From: Panaeolus papilionaceus
Taxonomy: Eukaryota; Basidiomycota; Agaricomycetes; Agaricales
NCBI GenBank assembly: GCA_015501605.1
Contig: JADNRZ010000019.1
Span: forward strand, 992,001-1,056,000
DNA length: 64,000 nucleotides
Reading direction: 5' to 3'
Shown: positions 45,342 to 57,525 of the stretch, one piece after another
How positions within the stretch are numbered: the first letter of the stretch is position 1
Layout of the letters: each line of letters starts with the position of its first letter
Position numbers and translations under genes: made by a program
The notes under the pieces: model-generated
Told to the model about the DNA's origin: nothing
What the model saw: the letters and a program-made list of their open reading frames with translations, nothing else
Database searches by the model: none

Positions 45342-46662
45342 TCACGAGGGTGAAGAAGACGGCAGACGAGTAACGGTGGCCTCCCCACTTCCTCGAGAAA
45401 TGCTGAACCGCGCCTTAGCTGATACCTCCCCTTCCCCCATAGCCACCTGATGATCCTCAAAGCAAGAATCCCAGGACAGCATTTCGACTACTGTTAGGTG
45501 CTCAGCGATGATAGTGGTGGCGGTGAGCTCTTTAATCTTGGTTGGATCCTTATGAATGGAGCAAGCTTCGCAGTTGTAAATGCCGGAGAAAGACCAGTCC
45601 CTGCTGACGCAAGTGTGTTCCAGATGACTCTCGAGCATCGTACTTGGCGACAAAAATAAGCCAAGATATAAATGGGTGAGCCTTTTGAGTGGTGAAAGTG
45701 CAGTGCCGATCATGGACTAGAATATGAAGTCGAACTAAGAGTCAGCAATGGCACATTGAGTTGAACTCAGAAGAGAAATTATGGGACGAACGCCGAAAAT
45801 GTGAACATCTGGAGAGACATCTGGAATCGGGGAGCAAAAAACGCGCGACACGCTCTCTTCATAGCAAGTTGGGCAGCAGTCCGTCTTTAGGAAGCCAGTG
45901 GAACTGATCTCGAGCACGGCGAGACTCGGCGCAGCCTGGCCAACGAGCAAGAGAAGATTTTTGCTGATCCAAGGAACACATGTCAAGGAAAGAGAGAAAA
46001 GATTCTGGAATGCTGGGGTACGGTTGAGATCGCATAGGACGTCAGTCAGAAATGAGTGCTGCGTAGCGATGCGTTCGTGCATCAGGTCCACTCGCAGAAT
46101 TTTTAGGCCATTTAGCGAAGAGAGAAGGGTATGTGAAAGCGAGTTGCCAGAGCAATACCTTGAGGTGATGCTTAAGGACCTAAAACAGCAGTTCACGACG
46201 TTCAATCACAAGTCAAAGGTTGGACGATACATACCTAACCCAAGAGTAGCCTCCCACTAAAGAAAGGTTTTTATTTTCCGAGTCCACAGAGCGAAGATAT
46301 TCCAGCAATCGGTCCTGCAGAGGTTCATCCTCCTGAGGGCCCATCAAGTATAGAGAACGGAAGTATATGCGCAAAGTAACATGTCGAAGTTGCTTAGAAG
46401 TCAGGGTTAGCGATGCAAGTTTGCCATAGGATAGTCCAGTCCTCTCGGAGATTTGATCAAAGCAGTCTTCAACATATAGTTCTATAATGTACTCCAGCAG
46501 TTCCAGAGGTGGGGTATATGCTTTCAAAGGTTCCGTTTTCGAGCCTGCTTTCTTGGTTCGACGAGTCAAGGAAGGTGACTTGAGGGCAGAGTTCAAAGAT
46601 CTCATGGTCCTCAACGTCGTCGAGAGAACACCAGGCGATAAGATGCCTATAAGTGTAGCCAT
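45342..46662 (-). CDS. F-box/LRR-like protein
   Basis: Three exons: 46662-46235, 46179 to about 45,780, and about 45,716-45,342. The second donor is not certain. The N-terminal exon has PPLELLEYIIELYVEDCFDQ followed by LASLTLTSKQLRHVTLRIYF and RSLYLM, a loose F-box-like segment of the kind common in mushrooms. Exon 2 is leucine-rich (LNGLKILRVDLMHERI, FQNLFSLSLTCVPWI). Exon 3 has LKRLTHLYLGLFLSPSTMLE and a Ser-rich end. It is not part of the tandem family upstream. Probably a substrate adaptor; target unknown. Confidence 0.7.
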
Positions 46663-47370
46663 GATGCTAGTCTAGTCCAGGATCTGATAATGGCTGTAAG
46701 ATGATGATGGTTGTGGATCAAGCGGACTCGAGGGTTCAGGCAGCCATCCGCGTTTGGAATAATTGCACGGTGATTCCCACAAAAAATGGATTTATTGACG
46801 CATTTATTTTCATATGTACCTCGAAAAGAGGCTGCATAATGTATTCCACAGACAAATAATTTCGTATTATATGTAATTATGTGTAGCCCATGCACGAAAA
46901 AGTAAAAATTATGTATGTACAGTAAAAGGACAATGGTACATGTTAATGCAGCGGTTCCTCCGGATATCCACCAGAAAAATGCCCACAACGGAGACCATTA
47001 TGGAAATAAAAGTTAGGATAGCACCAAGCAAATAATCCGATGCGCAGCATTAGCAGGCTAACGAAAGAAGAAGCCAAGTAGAATAGGTGTGAATAAAAAG
47101 GCAAAAACGTCCCAATATAACCAAATGCTATATTGAAAAATGGCGATAAGCTTTAGACCTCGTCTGGTTTTATGATGATTAATTGTCCAACAACCAAGTA
47201 AAATCTTGACTAGGTTGCTTGACGGGTGGACCAGCTCTTCTAATGGAGTAGTTCACTTGAAAGTCTTGTTGTGACCTTGATGGTTGTGAGTTGCCCTTTG
47301 GGTCTGAATTCGATCTGGTATTGGACGACTAAGTGACACTGAAGGAAACAAGTTATTTAACATCAGAGAC
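46663..47370. other. Intergenic stretch
   Basis: Promoter of the F-box/LRR-like gene and 3' flank of the RTC4-like gene. An open frame at 46,647-46,988 (-) has no support. Confidence 0.45.
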
Positions 47371-50300
47371 CTACACGTTCGTAGCACCAAAGCTAGAGGA
47401 AGCGAGCTCGCGCTTGTTCCGCGCACGTAGAAGAGGCGGAAGATCTGCGTCCTTCGCTAGAGTCTTCGTGGCAGGCTTCGGTGTATTATCGTTTAAAGCA
47501 ACTTTGACGCGCAAAGAAGCTTCAGGTTTGAATTTAGGTCTTGGTTTTGGTGTCTTCATATTATCCGTCTTGATGATCTCAGGTCCACTGCTGTCTGAAT
47601 CTATATCCATATCGGAGGAGCTCTGGACTTTCTGTTGAGAGGGAGGCTTTGCTGCAGGAGTACGACTCGATGAGCGAGTCTTCTTTGAAGCAACGCTCTT
47701 CGTACTTTTCTCGCTCTCGCTGCTGTCTGAGAGGCTGAGGGACGCGAAACTGCCTTTCGTGGAACGGATTGGCCGGGGTTTTAATGGCGGAACAGGTTGA
47801 GACTCGCTGATGGAGGGAGAGCGTCGTCGTGCTTCTGATGTAGCCCGGTGGGCATTGCTTCGTTGTGCTGGTGGTGGCCCAATGTCAGAGTCATAAGAAC
47901 TCATCTCGGCGGTGGTTTCCACTCCATGAATTTCCACATCAGTATTGGCGGTGCTGCGAGTGGTCCGACTTCTGGTCCTCGCAGGGCGCGCTGTGGTGGC
48001 GTCCATGGCAGTGGAGGAAGGGGTCTTAGCAATTGGCTTCGGTCTGGGTCTCGGTTTTGCTGTGATGGGTGGATAGTCTGAATCCTGGCCATCGCTTTCC
48101 TGAGCACCAGCGCGAGTTGCCTTTCGCTTCCCAGTCTTCTCGACTTCAGGTGCCTCACCCAAATCCATCGCCTCTTCCTCCTGTCTCGCCTGTTCCTCCA
48201 GCAGGTCTTGCTCCTCCAGCTCCTTCCGTCGCTTCATCGCCCTGTCAAAGACAATTTGCTCGCTGGCTTCCAGGCCAACATCTTTCTTCTTCCCGGCCTC
48301 AGCGCTGTCATCTGGGAACATGGCGGCGCCGTAGGAAGAACTTTCCCTAAGAACTGTTAATGCTGTCTTCATCCCTGCCTCTCCAGACAACGATTGGTCT
48401 TCCATTACCAGCCGCACGGCCACTTCGGGGACCAGCACCCGTTGGACGAACTCGTTGGCTGTCAAAGGCATGAAGACTGCAGGGTCCACAGAGTCTGGGG
48501 GGAATAAATCATAGAGGGTTTGCTGGATAATCGCAGACCCAAGTTCACCATAGCTAAATTGAAAAAGGATAAGCCAACGAATTCGTATACAGCATCGGGG
48601 TGTTAAAAAACTTACTATCCTGGTTGTGCCTTCTCGAAATTGGCGAACTGACCCCGTACACCAGTAACTGATCGAGTGCCTTTCGTCTTGACCTCTTCTA
48701 TGATTTCCTGCCAGAAAATACACCTACTCCGAGGTGTCCTCTTTGTTTTCGACAGGGAGTTGCTGTAGATAATATCCCAGTCATCGTTATTCGTTGAAGA
48801 GTCGGCATCGTTGATAAGGGCTTGAAGTTGCGGCTTCATTTTCCGCACACGCGATCCGAGTCGTTTCCAGTCTATTGATTTGGGCCAACCCTTGAGTTCT
48901 GCTTCAGGCAGAATTTGGGACTCGAATTGATGTCGTTGGCAGACCACAATAAAAATCCCCAGGGGGGCCTTCCTCCCCAATGCATTTGAGGGACGGGGGT
49001 CTCGAGACGATTTCTCCTTGGTAGCAGCCAGCAGACGAAGGAGGAGAGGAGAAGGGTTTGAGGGAAGGGGTGTGTCGCAATACGGACACAGTGTCTTTGG
49101 GTCGGCAATATTTGCAACGAGTACTATAAAAAGGAAAATTTAAGAATGCAACCAAAATGCAGTCGACACTAAAGCTCACTTGAGTCCCCTTCGTCGTAAA
49201 AGTCTGCATGAGTATCGTCATGCAGAGGGCTGTATATGGGGGATTCGCCATGAGAATATGGCAAAAACGCTGAAGTAAAGCGACATACACAACATCACGC
49301 TTTGTCTTCTTTGAGCCTCTATCTTCATCGGAATAGCCGGGGGATAGCCGTTTACCAGACTGGAACCTGGACACGTCGCGGATGCTCGTCAAAACCTGTG
49401 TGCTCATAGGGAAAGGAGCTGGTTCGCGCGCCTTCTTCTTTCCTTTAGCTCTCTTGAGAACATCCATCATGTCTTCCTCATCGTCATAATCGTCATCTTC
49501 GTCTGACTGCGCCTTTGCCTTTCCTTTCCCTTTATCCAGATTCTTTGATTCTGCGAGCTTGTCTTTCGACAGAGGTGAGGGCATCGGGAACGCAGCGGGA
49601 ATAGGAGCACGGGGTGCAGATGCACGAGGTCCCGGAGTCTTGTCCTTAGATAGGGGAGATGGCATAGCAAATGGTGCTGGTTTACGGACAACATTGCCTT
49701 CAGGCTTAGATTTAGGTCCAGTTGATAGCGGAAATTCCTTGGGGTGAAGGGACGTAGGGATACGGGTTGGTGATGGCATATGATATGGGCCTGGGTCTCC
49801 CGTGGCCATGGACCTTGTTCTGGGTGGGGGCTTAGCGTCTGAATCATCTTCATCGAGGGAGATAGCATCGTCTTGGAGTTTTGAAGACGAAGCATCAGGT
49901 TCGGAATCGGTACGGATGACCTTGGTTTTCTGGACGGGTCGTGGACGGGGCCTTGGTTTCGGTTTGGGTTTAGATGTAGGCGGAGAAGGACAGCTCGGAG
50001 GAGAAGAAAATGTCTTAGATGTCGTATTTCGTAATTGGGATGTCGTGGGTTGACTAGAAGGAGGCCCAGACTGTGAAGAAGAGGCCTCTGCAGGTTTGTT
50101 CTTTTTGAACTTCAAGGTGCGAAGGACATCTCTTTGGTCCTTATGAACAACCCGTTCCCCGTTGTTACAAGACGCCTCATCGGTGTTTTTGATCTTGGCC
50201 TTGGTCATACTACTCGCATCATCACTACACGCCCGTGAGGACGAAAGGAAGTCGATCTCGTCGTCTGATAGTCCCCAGTCATCCGTTGGTTCGCGTGCTG

Positions 50301-50550
50301 GCTTTTTACGCGGCTTTGGAGATGGGGGTCTGGATTCAGAGCGCTTCTGCTTGTCTGTGGTCCTTTTGGTTCTCTGGGAGCTTCCCCAACCGGATTGCGT
50401 TCCTTCTAGCCCTCCATAATCCACAGCGACAGGTTTGCTTCTTGTGCGAGAACCCATAGCGTCCGCAGAGGGTCGTTTTTCGAGACGCAAGGTGGACGAA
50501 GTGTGGAGAGTCTCTCCACGAGATTTGATTCTAGATATCAGGCCCTCCAT
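47371..50550 (-). CDS. RTC4: RTC4-like domain protein, 1010 aa
   Basis: Four exons (50550-49299, 49269-49180, 49123-48616, 48553-47371) join in frame to 1010 residues. The long N-terminal half is disordered, with Ser/Pro/Lys tracts, acidic patches and a repeated PMPSPLSKDK unit (about 280-330). From about residue 455 comes a folded part: DPKTLCPYCDTPLPSNPSPL, LGIFIVVCQRHQFE, LKGWPKSIDWKRL, SVTGVRGQFANFEKAQPG and YYGELGSAIIQQTLYDLFPP. The CPYCD..LP motif and the YYG.LG end match the RTC4-like domain of yeast 'restriction of telomere capping 4'. The remaining C-terminal 300 residues are again disordered and basic. It is probably nuclear. The symbol rests on domain similarity, so equivalence with the yeast gene is not shown. 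Confidence 0.82.
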
Positions 50551-50914
50551 TTAGGCGCCGTGAAGAAAGAAAGAAAACCGGAAAGTTGGAGCGTCAAGAA
50601 ATGCAACGCGCTTGGCACTTTCATTTCATGAGTGTCACGCGATGACAACACGAAGCACGTGATAGTTGTCACATTTCGTGACAGTCTAATTAGATGAGCC
50701 TTGACATTGATCTGAGTCTCCTCATCATAAAGAAACAATGTTACAACGCCCGCTAAAAAGACTGCGCATTGACGCGTATTATAAATTTGAAACCATTGAG
50801 ACAACATCTGGAGTAGACAAATATTTGATGTACGAAGGTCAATTATACTATTCCAAGACAGCAATTTCCGCCACTGCATCCTCCACGACCACGACACGCG
50901 AAGTACGCGTCCTT
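50551..50914. other. Intergenic stretch
   Basis: Promoter of the RTC4-like gene and 3' flank of the endoglucanase. An A-rich plus-strand frame at 50,738 is not supported as a gene. Confidence 0.45.
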
Positions 50915-52921
50915 TCAAGGCAGATTGGGGCGAACTAAATTAAAATCGCGGTTAGATACGTTTGAATCATGAACATGGAATATTTGTCGCGTCTTACCTG
51001 CTTGTGCCCACAGAAGCTGATCAGAGCCGTTGGGATTGGGGGTAACGGAAAGTTCGTATTGCGTATTGAAGGAACCAGCACTCCAGATGGTGTAACCAGT
51101 CAGGACATCAGAATTGGCCTTAATGTACGCAAGTTGTGCCTTCATGCTATATAGAGACATTTTGATTAACTGAGAAGAGGGGATAGACTGAGAGGACATA
51201 CGCGGTAACGCAAGATTGAGTGTTTCCAGCTCCGGTCTCACTGAGGAGTGCCTGTCTCTTACCATTCTGCCTGAGGTAGTTGGCAAGAGTAGTGAAAACA
51301 GCAACGTTGTTCTGGTTATGCCAGTGTGAATGAACGTCAAGATGTCAAATAGGTTTGCTTTTACCGTGCTGCACTCTGTGTGAGTTCCACTGTTGTCGAA
51401 GTCGAGGTATTTGTGAACTGAGAATATTTTCAATTGAGATCATTAGTAGTCATTTAAACGGGAACATCGAACGTACCATCAAAAATCAACTTGTTGGTTC
51501 CACCAGCAGGATCAGTAACCCTCATAAGCATTGGGCCGGCTTCATTGGGGAATGCCTCTGCACTAGACCACGAGGAACCTATCGCATTTGTATTGAGGAG
51601 ACTGTCTCACTGGGAGTAAAAAAGGGCCCTACCAGGGATGAGAATATATTGTGAGGTGGCTCCAGCAGCACGAATGGCGTTAACGGCAAGTTGAACACTG
51701 TTGACCTGAATTACATGAACATGAGTTATGCCCCTTAATATTATCATGGAAGCCCCCTTACCCATGTCGACACAGATTGCAAATCATGGGGTTCGTTCAT
51801 AACACCGAACTAGAGGAAGGAATGTCAACAATCGCCACTTTAAGACGCGACAAATGAGCTACAATGATTTTAGGGTTGTTCCTGTATTTGGCAGCGAGTT
51901 GCGACCAGACACTGACGAACTGGTCATTGCTGGGACCGCCCTGTGCGATAATTTTACCATTCCAACGGGCATAGTTGTGCTAAGAGGTGCGCAGAAGCTT
52001 TAGCTTGAGAACAAATAATGGAATAGAGGTCACTTACAAGGTCAAGAATCACATATGGACGTGTTGACGCTCCAAGAGCAGCTTGTACAGTCGCGTCATA
52101 GCGAGAGAAGAAGCTAGAGCTAATTTGACCACCCAGTTGCGGTGTCATGAGCTGCCATGCTATTGGACCTGGTCAGGCGGGTACTGAGCCCGTATGGAGA
52201 AAACATACCGAATGCTGTGTACAAGGTCAGTCCGTGTCATTCCGTATGATTTCTCAGAGAAACTCACGAATTCTGAAGGCATTGACTCCTTGGGACGCAA
52301 AATGGTTGACTTGGAAATTCGGTGGATCAATTCCAGTACCAGAGAATGAACCATTCGTGTACTGGCCAGAAAGTTAGCTGATAGAGATTGTGGAAAAGAG
52401 ATAATTTACTTACAACGCTGAAGTCATAACCAGCAAGGTTTACACCTCCCAAGAAAGGTAGGCCTCCGGCAGGTGGGGCGTTAGTATTCGTGGGGGGCGT
52501 AGACGTGGTGGTGGGCGAAGGGTTACTAGATCCTGGCAGGCATTGGGAATACCCTATAAAAGCGAGAGATCTGTAATTAATGAAGGTAATATAAGTGTTT
52601 GTGGTAGCTTACAATCGTTAACATAGGTGCAGGTGGCACCAGAAACGCAGGTGGTGGGCCCATCTATTATTGTTGGTCATAAGAATTGAAGATAGGCCCC
52701 AAGCACTAGAATAACCTACTCCAGCCAATACCACCACCTATGGTTGCCACATAGGGTAATTAGAAAACATCAAGTCAGAGCACAATGATATCATACATTG
52801 ACCATATAGCTGAAACAAGTCATGAGCAGTGATTTCATTTTCTACAAAGTGCAATGCAACATACGGATTGTTGAGCCTCAACGAGGACTGCTGCTACGAG
52901 GGCGAAAAAAACTGACTTCAT
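50915..52921 (-). CDS. Secreted endo-beta-1,4-glucanase, CBM1-GH5_5
   Basis: Many short exons between ATG 52,921 and TGA 50,915. Exon 1 (52921-52865) encodes a signal peptide (MKSVFFALVAAVLVEAQQS). Four small exons then build a CBM1 module ([15 protein letters not shown] to DWYSQCLPG). A Ser/Thr/Pro linker follows (SSNPSPTTTSTPP). The GH5 subfamily 5 domain starts LPFLGGVNLAGYDFSV. The acid/base Glu is in FGVMNEPHDLQS and the substrate His in IFSVHKYLDFDNSGTHTEC. The nucleophile segment, expected as LSETG, is split by an intron near 51,240. The last intron leaves a 7-codon end (VRPNLP). This is the Cel5A/EGII type of cellulase, cutting cellulose chains internally outside the cell. The exact joins in the middle were not all checked. 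Confidence 0.9.
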
Positions 52922-54224
52922 TACAGATCTAGAAGTTACTAAGGCACCTTTGCGTGTAAAACGAGCTTTTATAACGTTTGGAAAATGTTGGCTAAACCAC
53001 GGAAATATATACGGATAGGCGAGACGACATGGGCATGTGTCGAATTTTCCGGTGGAACTAAAAATAGAGACAGAGGTAACATTCCCAAGGCCAATGAGAA
53101 GTGACAGAGAGGTTTAGAGTTGCCGAGGTCATGATTCCCTATGTCTAAAAATGCGATCCTCCATCTAAACTTAGACAATTGGAGCACGGGCGTCTTTTAC
53201 TTGATCAACGCTTAAATTAAAGGCACAAGATGACTGATAAATGGATCCTGAGTTCTCTGGGATGTGCGAAACGAAGAGACCACTTACCTCGAAATGATTG
53301 CAGCCGAACCAGTTGGGTAAACGTTTCAACCGTCGATTTTACGAAATGCATGCGCAACGGCGACGGGGGTCTGCCAGGAATGGTACATCGAGAGTAGCCA
53401 AGAGCTCCAAGAGCCTTCACGAAGTCCACCTGACGAATGAGCCTTGGTCTTTTGCGTTCCTGATGATATGATTCACTAGTTCACCTAAGACGTATGTTTG
53501 ACAGATCATGCAGAATTGCTCCGGAGTTGCTCAGCTATAGCGCCGAACTGCCAGCTCAGTAGTAGTGTGGGTGAGTGAGTGTCGATAGGTTGTACTTGTG
53601 GAATACCTCGGATCGCTGTGCATTCTAGTAGAACACATGAAATTTTTGGAATGGTGGATAAACATACAATGGCACCTTTAGATCTGAGAAATGACTGTTC
53701 GCTGATAGAATTTGAGTATTTCTAAATTCTGAATGACGTAGAAGGTTGTTTGGTTTATCTAGCAGCAAGTACATTGAAGCCCACAGCGAAGCAAACCCTG
53801 TCGAGACTATACACCGGGACATAGGCAGCAGGAAACCAGAGGAAAACACCCAGATGCCATTGCTAGTGAACGAACTGCATACAAGTTCAAAGGTCCAAAG
53901 ATACACAAGGATAAATCAGGGATAAATATTCGGCAATTGCCGTCTATGTATATGTGGCTGTGCCGCAGCTCAACACCCTCAAAAATCTCTCTACCCTAGC
54001 CTCAGGCTCTTAAGTATTGGCGCTTCCATAAAGTCATGAGCTGTTGACGAAAAGGCGCCTACATTCTTTCAAAATGCATGTCCTTGCCCACTCATAGTCC
54101 GGTCTCTATCCAACGTATGACTTGCGTATGACGCAAATTCATTGGGATAACACGCGTGACGCGACAACAATCCGAGTTTCTTGAACCTTCTTCGACTTAA
54201 CTATCGTCAATATTACCAGCAACC
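52922..54224. other. Intergenic stretch
   Basis: Promoters of two divergent genes. Short minus-strand frames at 53,217-53,429 and 53,625-53,906 do not extend into a gene by splicing that I can see. Confidence 0.4.
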
Positions 54225-54977
54225 ATGTCTTTGAAGTTCATCGACCTTTCTCATCCTCTCGACTCAGATGTTCAAGTGTATCCTGGAGATCCTGTAATGT
54301 CTTCTCATCCGTGCACGACGATTGCGAAGGATGGATACAACGTTACCAGTCTTAACATGGGATCACATACGGGAACCCATCTAGATGCACCATATCATTT
54401 TATCCAGGACGGACGAAAAATAGAAGAGATACTGCTTGAAGAACTAGTTGGACCATTCGTCTTGGTAGATCTGGCATCAGAGGATGATCCCCGACCAACC
54501 CTCAAGGAACGCCAGAGGATAACATGGGAAGGTCATATCTCTCCTGCTCTGGAAAAACATGCAGAGGCTACATCTCACAAAACCTTACCAAGCATATTGT
54601 TAATTCGTACGGGCTGGTCTGAGCACTTCAAAACTCCCACCTACTTTCATCACCCGTATCTCACCAAGGACGCTGCCGAGCGGGTCCTCGAGGCAGGCTT
54701 TCGCGTAATCGGTGTTGATACAGCCAGCCCAGACGAGACACCCATTGACGGGTTGGGAGGTGAAGAAGGGTTTGGGTTTCACGAAGTTGTCCTTGGCTCA
54801 GGCTCCATGATCGTCGAGAACCTCACCAATCTGGACTCTCTCGTGCGAGCCTTGAAAAGTACGGGGCGTAATACTGGGAGCTGGGTCGTGAGCCTAGCAC
54901 CTCTGAGATTAAGAGGATGCGATGGTTCCCCGATCAGAGCGTTTGCGTTTCACTCATCTACGGTCGCCAACTCATGA
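54225..54977 (+). CDS. Putative cyclase / kynurenine formamidase-like metal hydrolase
   Basis: Single exon, 250 residues. The metal-binding motif of the cyclase family (PF04199), HTGTHLDAPYHF (about 47-58), is complete. The protein starts with FIDLSHPLDSDVQVYPGDP and also has the conserved IGVDTASPDETPID segment and FHEVVLGSGSMIVENLTNLD near the end. Bacterial members hydrolyse N-formylkynurenine; fungal members have unproven substrates. There is no signal peptide, so it is probably cytosolic. The start context (AACCATGTC) is good. Convergent with HEM13. Confidence 0.88.
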   Translation: MSLKFIDLSHPLDSDVQVYPGDPVMSSHPCTTIAKDGYNVTSLNMGSHTGTHLDAPYHFIQDGRKIEEILLEELVGPFVLVDLASEDDPRPTLKERQRITWEGHISPALEKHAEATSHKTLPSILLIRTGWSEHFKTPTYFHHPYLTKDAAERVLEAGFRVIGVDTASPDETPIDGLGGEEGFGFHEVVLGSGSMIVENLTNLDSLVRALKSTGRNTGSWVVSLAPLRLRGCDGSPIRAFAFHSSTVANS

Positions 54978-55272
54978 GTAAGTAACTTTGTAGCTTTCAG
55001 TGAATCCTTCCTTTCAACTTGAAAATATCTGATCGAATCTTACGCGTCATTTAGCGCTCTGACTATGAAACGGCGTAGCAGATAATTGACAAAAATATTC
55101 AACGAGACCGCGTCGTTATTTGTAGTATTTCTCCTGATGTCTGGTTGGAGCAAGTGTACTGTCTATATCACGTCATAGAGCGAGGTTAAGGTGATTACAA
55201 AAGAAATAAAATGTTATAAATACAAGGAGGTCTAATTCTTTATCGTTTTACCATCATATTGTCAGCCTTCTA

Positions 55273-56388
55273 TTAAACCCAGTTTTTTGACACTCTCAAC
55301 ACCTCCATCAACTTGCCCTCCTCTGTTCCCTCCCCACCCATGTCACTCATGTACTCCCATCTCGCCTCCTCAGGCAGACTCATCAAAATACTCTCCACCC
55401 GTGCCCCTGGCGTCATCAACCCAAACTTAGTTCCCCTATCATACACCAAATTAAACTCAACGTATCTGCCCCTCCTCAAAAGCTGCCATCTCCTCTGTGT
55501 GGCTGTATAAGGGGTCCCAAGGCGGCGTTCCACGATCGGGACATATGAAGCCACAAAAGAGTCGCCCAAAGATCGGATAAAAGCGAAGATAGCTTCAGGT
55601 GTGATGGGTCGTCCAGGTGTAGGCTTTCCGCTCTCCTTCTCTCCCGTCAAGCGGAAATGAGGTCCAGAATTGAGATCATCCAAAAAGATGCCGCCGATTC
55701 CTCTGGTCTCTCCACGATGAGGGATGGAGAAGTATTCGTCGCACCATTTCTTGAACTCGGGGTAGAGGATAGGCGAGTGCTGGTCACATGCGGTTTTGAG
55801 AGTGCTATGAAAGTGAACGCAGTCCTCTGGGTAGAGATACGAGGGTGTCAAGTCTGAGCCTCCACCGAACCACCATGCCAAAACTTTGCCTTGAGTTTGT
55901 GAAGCTGGTGTGGCTTCAGCACCTTGCCCCGGGGCATCCATGGGCTCTGTGATTTCAAAATAGCGATAATTTGCGTGAACAGTCGGAGCATGAGGGTTTC
56001 TAGGATGGATGACCAAGCTAATACCAGCAGCGAAGAAAGGTAGACCCTCTGGTCTATCAGGAAGGGGCATGGAACTATGATCGGCTCTCATCTGCCGGAT
56101 GGCGGGTGGCGGCAAGATGCCATGTACAACAGAGATGTTGACCCCTGCTTTCTCGAGCACAGTTTGAGGGAGATTGTGTGCTGGTAAAGATGCCTGTTCT
56201 GAAGATGGAGGTGGAGCAGCGAACACGCAGCTCTTTCCGAGACCACCCTGCGTTCGGACCCAAGAATCTCTCTTGAACTTTGGCGCAGTTGGGTCGAGTT
56301 CTTCAAGAGCCACAACAATTTGTTCTTGAAGTGTTGTGATGTACTCCTCGACTTCTTGACGCATAGGCTTCGTCGATGTGGAAGTCAT
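55273..56388 (-). CDS. HEM13: Coproporphyrinogen III oxidase (oxygen-dependent)
   Basis: Single exon, 371 residues. The enzyme makes protoporphyrinogen IX from coproporphyrinogen III in haem synthesis. Family segments are all present: GGLGKSCVFAAPP, VSVVHG-type (ISVVHGILPPPAI), SLVIHPRNPHAPTVHANYRY, WWFGGGSDLTPSYLYPED and the signature FKKWCDEYFSIPHRGETRGI followed by GGIFLDDL. The C-terminal part RRGRYVEFNLVYDRGTKFGL and ESILMSLP is also typical. A small Gly/Ala/Thr-rich insertion (APGQGAEATPASQTQGK) follows FEITEPMD. No mitochondrial leader is evident, in keeping with the cytosolic yeast enzyme. Confidence 0.96.
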   Translation of the reverse strand: MTSTSTKPMRQEVEEYITTLQEQIVVALEELDPTAPKFKRDSWVRTQGGLGKSCVFAAPPPSSEQASLPAHNLPQTVLEKAGVNISVVHGILPPPAIRQMRADHSSMPLPDRPEGLPFFAAGISLVIHPRNPHAPTVHANYRYFEITEPMDAPGQGAEATPASQTQGKVLAWWFGGGSDLTPSYLYPEDCVHFHSTLKTACDQHSPILYPEFKKWCDEYFSIPHRGETRGIGGIFLDDLNSGPHFRLTGEKESGKPTPGRPITPEAIFAFIRSLGDSFVASYVPIVERRLGTPYTATQRRWQLLRRGRYVEFNLVYDRGTKFGLMTPGARVESILMSLPEEARWEYMSDMGGEGTEEGKLMEVLRVSKNWV

Positions 56389-57115
56389 TTTGAAGTAATA
56401 TCGCTAGGGGTTTGGAGAGATCCTGAAGAAAGTGCTGCTACAGACGGCGATGAGTAAGACAGGAGTCCAAATTACAACAGAACAACCTACGTGGTCAAAT
56501 ACAGTCGTGGAAGATCGTACCTCTGAAAGCAATGGTCGTAGTGGTGGTTAGAGATATAAATACCATCGGGGGTAAGATGAGCTCAGACAAGTAACCGGAT
56601 CTATCGTGAGTATTCTGCGTGGAGCGGATCAGCCAGGCTCTGTCTAGCCCGACAAAATTCATGGACTCTTCCCATAAGCGCATTCTCGACGCAAGGTGGC
56701 CTCGATTTAAAGATCCTTACGCCTAACACGAATTACGAATATGAGTCTAGAGTAAGGCGGGACAGTCAACCTCCTTCGGCTTTCGAGACTACTGTGCACA
56801 AAAAATTAACTCTGTCGACCCTGCGTAGGATTTATCCTCGGTTCTTCAGGCTGTCCAACACCCGACCTCAACTATTCCCTGGTATAACTACGAGATGCAG
56901 TGCAAATGGATTACCTGTAAACACTCCATCGACGCTAGAAAGGCCACGGGTCCAAGAAATCGGCTTGTGAAAATAACTGAGATGTGTCTCAAAATGGATT
57001 GGCGTCATTCAGACTGGTCGAAGACTATTCAAGTTGCCGAGGTCAGGCGTTAAAGGAAATATTTAACTAGCCTTCGTTCGGTTGACAACTATTGACAACG
57101 ACTATAAATTTACCC
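56389..57115. other. Intergenic stretch
   Basis: HEM13 promoter and 3' flank of the small secreted gene. Nothing else seen. Confidence 0.45.
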
Positions 57116-57525
57116 CTATCGATAATGGTGGTGGGGGATATTAACTCCCACTTCTTTGGCTGATCCTTCGAGTCTTCCTAGCCCTACCAAGTCGACAACA
57201 GGTCCAACCAGCCTTTTCAAATGATTGACAGCTGACCCAGCTGTGTTGGCCGACTGGTTTGAAACAAACGGAACGTTGGATACCATACGTCAGTCCGCAA
57301 AAAACGAGTTAGTGATAACAGTGAAAAAAGACGTACAGATGAATCCGAGTCAACGTGAACATCAACATTTGGGCGATTCAGGATTTTCAAAATTCCATTA
57401 CTCGTAAGGGTATTGGAGAATACGCCGTCGCCGTTCACGGAGTCTGGGATGGGTAGTGCGCCGGTGGGGACTGATAAGAGTGCGGGTGTAAAGACTGTAA
57501 GCAAGATAACAAAGAGTTTGTGCAT
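57116..57525 (-). CDS. Small secreted protein, 108 aa (distant third family member)
   Basis: Exons 57525-57337 (63 codons) and 57253-57116 join in phase 0 to 108 residues. The signal peptide (MHKLFVILLTVFTPALLSVP...GA) is followed by LPIPDSVNGDGVFSNTLTSN and a charged end to exon 1. Exon 2 reads SANTAGSAVNHLKRLVGPVV and ends NIPHHHYR. The two-exon layout, the LP after the signal, the NTAG..V....LKRL element and the His-rich tail resemble the proteins at 9,759 and 25,123. The pair of Cys is missing. Reading straight through the intron gives a competing 115-codon frame, but that discards the similarity. Function unknown. Confidence 0.6.

Noticed and set aside
53217..53906. Two short minus-strand frames between endoglucanase and cyclase
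   Set aside because: No motif, and no splice partners found.
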